26,408 nt of DNA from Funneliformis mosseae (Eukaryota; Glomeromycota; Glomeromycetes; Glomerales; Glomeraceae). This document shows positions 21,275 to 26,408 of this stretch, in pieces. A program made the translations under genes and the position numbers. Each line of letters begins with the position of its first letter. Within the stretch, counting starts at the first letter, position 1. The stretch covers positions 1 to 26,408 of the forward strand of contig CAJVPP010000779.1 of the NCBI GenBank assembly GCA_910592005.1, read 5' to 3'. The notes beneath the pieces are model-generated. The model was not told the DNA's origin, searched no databases, and saw only the letters and a program-made list of their open reading frames with translations.

Positions 21275-22756
21275 ATGGCTACCAAATATGTTAAATTACC
21301 TACAAATAATAATAATGTTCTACCGACGACAACACCACAAAGACAACCCTCATCATCATTTTTATCAAACATAAGGAAGTATGTTTACCTCCTTATTTTG
21401 ATTACGTTTTTCGCTTTATTCGCTTTCTCGGATGAGCTATCATCGATATTCATTCTTGATAATCCAGAAACTTGTGACAAAATGATTTCTGGAGGTTGTG
21501 TTACTTTTGTTGAGAATTCAGAAAAATTCATTCCTTTGCCTAAAGATGAAGAAAAGTACATGACATATATTCCTCATTCCGGTTTTCATAATCAAAGGAT
21601 CGCTTTAGAGAATGCTGTTTATTTGGCGTGGTATTTGAATCGCACGTTAATCTTACCTCCAATTATCTTGGGAAATCGTTTCGGTTGGAGAGATTACGAT
21701 AAGTTATTGAAACTTATATCTTCACTCAAATCGAACAAATCCAACGTGGAAGAGGAATGTAAAAAGGACTTTCGCCCAAAAAGATGTGTCGAATTTCATA
21801 AATCATATATGTTAACAACATGGAAGGATTTATTTAATATGACATTCATTGAGAATCATGTTAGGGTAATTTACAATCACAATGTAAATCTAACCCACAT
21901 CATTAAGGATCAATTAAAAATCGATGATGAAGTGAATGATGTCATTTATGATAAATTGTACCCGGGATATCACAACTTCTTTGAATACTCGGTTCCTCCG
22001 GAAAAAGTTGCACCAATCGCGGATGGGAGAATCTTGAAGTATTATATCTTGGATGAATTTAAGAAACAACCGCAAAAACTTGTGGTTTTTGGAAGTTTAT
22101 TCGGTCCCGGTACCGTTATAAGGCAATCAACCACAAGTCAAAATTTTTATCACGATACACAACTCTCAATTATTCCGAATAATGAAATCATGACAAACGC
22201 CGCAAAGAGAATTAGTGATAGGATGGGAAGTACGTTTAATTATATAACGTTTCATGGAAGGGCTGGGGATGGGGATTATAAACTTTTGGCACATGAACGT
22301 ATAGCAATGGTAATAAGTAACCTTAAACGTGATATGCCTGATTTTGATTCGGTTGACATGAATCAATATAGAAATTTATCGGAATCAGAAAAACACAATC
22401 TATGTTTCGAAAATCTTACTTTACCTGAAGATAAAACGACTTTTTCCCGATTTACTCGTATTTACCTCGCCAGTGATATAGACAAAACTGCTGAACCTTT
22501 GCAAGCAGTGTTTGAAACCTTTCCTTGCGTCTATATGATGTCAGACTTTAAGGAAGAATTAGAACCTTTACATCAAATAATTAATAGTGTTGACAATCAG
22601 CAGATGTATAAATACGTTGTACCTTTTGTGGATTTAATGACTGGCTCGAACGGGAGGAGACTTTATACTATGGGCAGAAGTACATTTGCCGGTTACATGT
22701 TGAGATATCATAGATTAATCGAAAAGAAACATAAAAGTAGTTTGAATGTAATATAA
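21275..22756 (+). CDS. O-fucosyltransferase-like type II membrane protein
   Basis: This is a single uninterrupted 493-residue frame. After an Asn/Thr/Pro-rich cytosolic tail, one hydrophobic segment at about 36-52 (YVYLLILITFFALFAF) is a signal anchor, so the bulk should face the Golgi/ER lumen. Residues 95-129 read YMTYIPHSGFHNQ...LNRTLILPP, which matches the N-terminal nucleotide-sugar-binding pattern of the GDP-fucose protein O-fucosyltransferase superfamily. FHGRAGDGDYK at about 326-336 is the His-x-Arg motif region, IYLASD follows at about 396-401, and MGRSTFAGYMLRYHR lies near the C-terminus. Several N-glycosylation sequons are present (for example NRT, NKS, NMT, NLT). The expected activity is fucosyl transfer to protein or glycan. 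The acceptor and donor are not visible from sequence, and related fungal proteins are mostly uncharacterised. An AATAAA at 22763-22768 lies just past the stop. Confidence 0.85.
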   Translation: MATKYVKLPTNNNNVLPTTTPQRQPSSSFLSNIRKYVYLLILITFFALFAFSDELSSIFILDNPETCDKMISGGCVTFVENSEKFIPLPKDEEKYMTYIPHSGFHNQRIALENAVYLAWYLNRTLILPPIILGNRFGWRDYDKLLKLISSLKSNKSNVEEECKKDFRPKRCVEFHKSYMLTTWKDLFNMTFIENHVRVIYNHNVNLTHIIKDQLKIDDEVNDVIYDKLYPGYHNFFEYSVPPEKVAPIADGRILKYYILDEFKKQPQKLVVFGSLFGPGTVIRQSTTSQNFYHDTQLSIIPNNEIMTNAAKRISDRMGSTFNYITFHGRAGDGDYKLLAHERIAMVISNLKRDMPDFDSVDMNQYRNLSESEKHNLCFENLTLPEDKTTFSRFTRIYLASDIDKTAEPLQAVFETFPCVYMMSDFKEELEPLHQIINSVDNQQMYKYVVPFVDLMTGSNGRRLYTMGRSTFAGYMLRYHRLIEKKHKSSLNVI

Positions 22757-22762
22757 TTTTAG

Positions 22763-22768
22763 AATAAA
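22763..22768 (+). promoter_or_regulatory. Candidate polyadenylation signal of the fucosyltransferase-like gene
   Basis: AATAAA occurs 7 bp after the TAA stop, followed within about 30 bp by a T-rich stretch. A T-run at 22793-22802 follows, as is usual for 3' ends, but AT richness makes chance likely. Confidence 0.4.
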
Positions 22769-22875
22769 CCAATTTCTTGTTTGTATACTTTTCTTTTTTT
22801 TTAATAATGAACATGCGGTATGACAATGACAAAAGGTTCACGACAAATTTAGAAATTTTATTTAAAGGATTCATA

Positions 22876-22930
22876 CAATAGCTTACACTGCTGTAAGGTC
22901 ATAGGAAGACTTTCCTATGATTGGCTATTG
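22876..22930. other. Three-way-junction inverted-repeat structure
   Basis: The outer stem CAATAG (22876-22881) pairs with CTATTG (22925-22930). Inside it lie hairpin 1, CTTACA-CTGC-TGTAAG (22882-22897), and hairpin 2, CATAGGAA-GACT-TTCCTATG (22900-22919). All three stems are perfect. The words TTCCTATGA and GCTGTAAGG recur at about 23041-23058 as an inverted partner of the left part, so the structure may be the folded end of a small foldback transposon of about 180 bp (22882-23058). Alternatively it could be an RNA or a chromatin boundary element. No coding frame is present. Confidence 0.6.
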
Positions 22931-23160
22931 CAGATCAATTAAATTTGGTATTATTTAGATCATGTGATCATATTTATTATTTTATTATTGGTCAACCTTT
23001 TTGTCGATCGTACTTATTATAGAAATGCTAATCAAATATTTTCCTATGAGCTGTAAGGGGTAACGCATTAACGTTGCAGTACATAAAATGCCGTATATAC
23101 TTGCACCATAATCAATAAACAATGATGATAATCAGTTATTTATTTCACAGAATAATATAA
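22931..23160. other. Gene-island edge, no gene
   Basis: This is the last stretch with normal G+C content before the right AT desert. It contains the palindrome GATCATGTGATC (near 22959) and TTCCTATGAGCTGTAAG near 23042, the inverse of the left structure. No open frame is seen. Confidence 0.45.
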
Positions 23161-25770
23161 TTTATATTAAAAATTTATCAACAATTATCCGGATTATTTT
23201 ATTAAAATCCTAAATTTTTTTTTGTATATATTAAATATAATAAGTTATAATTAATCTTTTAATAAATAGTAATGTTAGATATATATATATATAATTATTC
23301 TATTTAAAAAAATATTAATGTAAGATTATATAAAATATTTATAAATAAAATAATAATAATAAAATAAAAAATTAAAATTTTAATTTAATTTAAAAAAAAA
23401 AACTTAATTTTATTATTTTAAAATATTTTATTATATAAAAACTTATATAATTATATTTAAATAAAGGTTGCATATTTAAACTTGTTTAGATTTGTAGTTT
23501 AACCTTTAATTTGCTAATTTTTTACTAAGAATTTAATATAATTTCACCATTTTATAAGTTTGGATATAGTTTTACTTTTTTCTTAAATTTTGTAGATTTT
23601 ATTAAATTTTAATATAATTTAGTTAAATTTAATCTTTTACTATTTAGAACCTTTAAATTTTATTAATATAAATTTATAAAATTATAAAAATTAAATTAAT
23701 AATTAAAATATTATTAAAAAAATTCTTTAAATTACTTAAAATAATTATTATATTTATATATTATTTTTTTTATTATATTATAATACTAATAATAATTACA
23801 TTATAGTCAATTATAGTAATTTTATATGAACATTAGTGTATAAATATAACTAAAACAATATTTAGATAATTTTTTATAATTATTATAATAAAATTTTTTT
23901 TATTTAAAAATTAAACTAATAATTATTGTTAACATAAATTAATTAAAGTTTACTTTTTAATAAATTTATAATAAATAAAAAAAAAGTTGTATTTTAGAAT
24001 TTTTTAATAAAATTAAAATTTATTAAAATCTTAATTTTTTTAAAATCTGATTTTTTTAAAAATTTAAAATATTATTTTTTAAAATTTAATAAACTTTAAA
24101 ATAAAATAAATTATTTTATTTGTATATAATATTCATTTTATGTAAAAATTTTAGTTCTATTCTTTAATATAAAATAATTAATTTTTTTATTATTTAATAT
24201 TTTATTACACTTTTAAAAAGTTAAAAGTTATTTTATTTTTTTAAAAAAAATTATTATTATACATTTTTATTTATAATTAATAAAATTATTTTTAAAAGAA
24301 ATTTTTTAATTTATAAATAGTAAAATTAAAATTAATAAAATAATAATATCTTTTATTATTAAATAATTATTATCTTTAGTATATATATTATAGTTAATAA
24401 TTCTATTTATTATTATTTTTTATTATTATTATTATTAATTATAATAAAAATTATTATAATTATAATAAGATCTTTAAAATATATATTATATGATAAATAG
24501 AATCTAAATTTATCTTAAATAAAGATAAGTTTTGATATAAATAAAATATATCATTATATTATAAAATAAATTTTTTTATTAAAGTATATTGTCTTATTGA
24601 TTAATTTTAAATTATAACTATTATTTTTTTATCTTCAAATCATTAACAAACTGAATGACATTAATAATATCTAAATATTTTAAATAATTTATATATTGTA
24701 AATTAAGAAATCATAAAATATTATATCATATAATATTAGTAATAAAAAAAAAATATTTTGAAGAAATTATAATATCAGAATTTTTAACTCAATAATGTTT
24801 TAAAATTTTTTATCATGTGATTAATAATTAATCAATAAAAATAAGATATTTATCATTTTTTTTGTATATTGTTTTAAAATTATAATAAATCAAACTAACA
24901 TTATGATTAATTACTATAATATCAATTCAAATAATCATAAATTTTAATCAATAATATATATTCAAATTCAGGATAATCATATAAAAATTATTCAATTTTA
25001 AATATCTATAACTTTTTATATAAAATTTATTTTAAAAAACTGATTGGTAATTTAATAGAACTTATTTTAAAAAATAAAAAGATATCAGTTTATTTTTTCT
25101 AAATTTTAGTTTTTTAAAGAATTGAAAAATTTTTAAGTATTATTTTATATTATTAAATATAAACTTCTTACATTATATAACATTAAAAGATTAAAAAATA
25201 ATTAATTAAATAAAAAGTGATAATAGATAAAATTAAGCTAAAATCATATATTATAAAATATAAATTATATAATATAAGATAAAAGTCAAATTATATGATA
25301 AGTAATATAAATATATTATAAAATACAGATAAATTATGAGATATAAAAGAATAAATTATTAAAATTATAAAGAAAGAAAATAATAAATAAAACTTTTATA
25401 ATAAAAATAAAAAAAAATAACCTATAAATATATATGAAGATTATACAAAAGTTCAATAAAAAAAATTAAAAGAAATAAAGTTATAGAATACTTATTTAAT
25501 TTATATTACCAAAAGAAAATTAATGAAAATAATTAAGAATAAATATGAATATATATATAAATAATAAAGAAAAAGAAGAATTATTATATAAAATATAAAA
25601 AACATAAAAAAATAAAAAAATAATTATTAAAAATAAAAAAAGAAAAAAAAATATTTAAAATAGAAATAATATAATAATAATATTATAATAATATAATGAT
25701 TTTTAGAAATAAAAATATAAAATAAAATTAAAAAAAAATTTTAAAAAATAATTAGTAATTTAAAATAAAT
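23161..25770. other. AT-rich gene-free block (right desert)
   Basis: Nearly pure A and T with practically no CG dinucleotides, dense stops in every frame and no RNA gene. It mirrors the left block. Composition changes within about 100 bp at 23160. Confidence 0.7.
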
Positions 25771-25926
25771 GGAAGGAGATCAGTAGAAAAAGGAAAAATC
25801 TACTTTTTAGTTAAAAATTTTTTTATTGATTCACTTTACCAAGCATAGTCATATAATTAAAACTAGCTTAATAACTAAAATTACTCAAAATTTATAGATT
25901 TTTCCCTTTTCTATTGACTACCTTCC
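25771..25926. mobile_element. Small MITE with 31-bp terminal inverted repeats
   Basis: The left end 25771-25801 (starting GGAAGGAGATCAGTAGAAAA) and the right end 25896-25926 are reverse complements at 26 of 31 positions. AAAT flanks both sides (25767-25770 and 25927-25930) and is a candidate 4-bp target duplication, though weak in AT-rich DNA. The 156-bp element has no coding capacity. The superfamily is unknown. Confidence 0.68.
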
Positions 25927-26319
25927 AAATATGACATAATAATAAAAATGTTAGGAGAATTAGAAATTAAAAATTAAAATTAAAAATAAGAATTAGAATT
26001 AGAAATAAGAACAAGAAATATTAATAAAAAAAAATAGAAATAAAATAATGATCTAAAATTAATCAACATTAAATTATTATAATTAGGAATAGTATTTTAT
26101 TTTATAAAAAGAGATATTTTTAGTTTTGATAATAAAATTTATGTAATAATTACTTTAGAATTAATAAAAGAATTATAAGTATAAAAATTAAGGTTATTAA
26201 TATATTCATATACTAATTTATTAACTGTATTATATATTAATTAAAAAGAATATTAATATTAAAAGAAAAATAATATACAAGATAATATTGTTACACCTAA
26301 AAATGATGTGCAAAAATGA
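25927..26319. other. AT-rich stretch, no gene
   Basis: AT-rich, with imperfect AATTA/GAATTAGAA-type short repeats around 25960-26015. Nothing else can be supported. A duplicated AAAAATGAT lies at about 26300-26320, beside the poly(T) run. Confidence 0.45.
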
Positions 26320-26408
26320 TTTTTTTTTTTTTTTTTTTTTTCCTATTAATGTGCGGTGGCTTAAGGTCCTGCTAGAGGAAAACTTGTTAACCAAGTTAAT
26401 GTTACCCT
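26320..26408 (-). mobile_element. Possible poly(A)-tailed 3' end of a retroelement, running off the window
   Basis: On the minus strand, sequence of ordinary base composition (26342-26408) is followed directly by 22 adenines (26341-26320) and then AT desert. This is the layout expected of a LINE- or SINE-type insertion with its 3' tail. The body lies beyond the window, so neither its class nor any target duplication can be confirmed. Near the edge a short perfect hairpin, AACTTG-TTAAC-CAAGTT (about 26381-26397), is present. Confidence 0.4.

Overview
This is nuclear DNA from a very AT-rich filamentous fungus, most likely an arbuscular mycorrhizal fungus of the Rhizophagus (Glomeromycotina) type. 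The evidence is indirect. Short GT..AG introns split the genes, and the gene families (BTB-BACK-TLDc proteins in tandem, an F-box/leucine-rich protein, an O-fucosyltransferase-like membrane protein) are ones I associate with expanded families in these fungi. The genome also alternates between gene islands and extremely AT-rich gene-free blocks. The species call is an inference.

Layout: positions 1 to about 8400 are an AT desert with almost no CpG and no supportable gene. It contains a degenerate tandem array of about eleven units of roughly 116 bp (about 6410-7695) with intron-like signals at the unit boundaries. Two MITE-like inverted-repeat elements (8444-8741 and 9113-9391) mark the transition into a gene island. 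The island (about 8.4-23.1 kb) carries possible coding debris near 10.5-10.9 kb, two tandem BTB-BACK-TLDc genes on the minus strand (11242-12896 and 13291-15180), an F-box gene broken by four frameshifts and one stop (16501-18132, minus), an eight-exon class I CPD photolyase gene (18243-20414, minus) and, divergently, an intact O-fucosyltransferase-like gene (21275-22756, plus). After 23.15 kb the sequence returns to AT desert, holding a third small MITE (25771-25926). At the window edge is what looks like the poly(A)-tailed 3' end of a retroelement on the minus strand.

The genes do not form an obvious pathway. The photolyase repairs UV-damaged DNA with light energy. The BTB-TLDc proteins are probably adaptor-type proteins (cullin-3 and/or TLDc functions), and the F-box remnant belonged to the SCF ubiquitin-ligase adaptor class. 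The fucosyltransferase-like protein is a predicted secretory-pathway type II membrane protein. The photolyase and fucosyltransferase genes share an 860-bp divergent intergenic region with two identical ATCACGTGAA sites. I see no clear new multi-gene system. The observations most worth checking are the intron/exon-like tandem array, the heavily lesioned F-box gene among intact neighbours, the 27-nt photolyase micro-exon with an odd poly(A) stretch before the next exon, and a three-way-junction inverted-repeat structure downstream of the fucosyltransferase gene.
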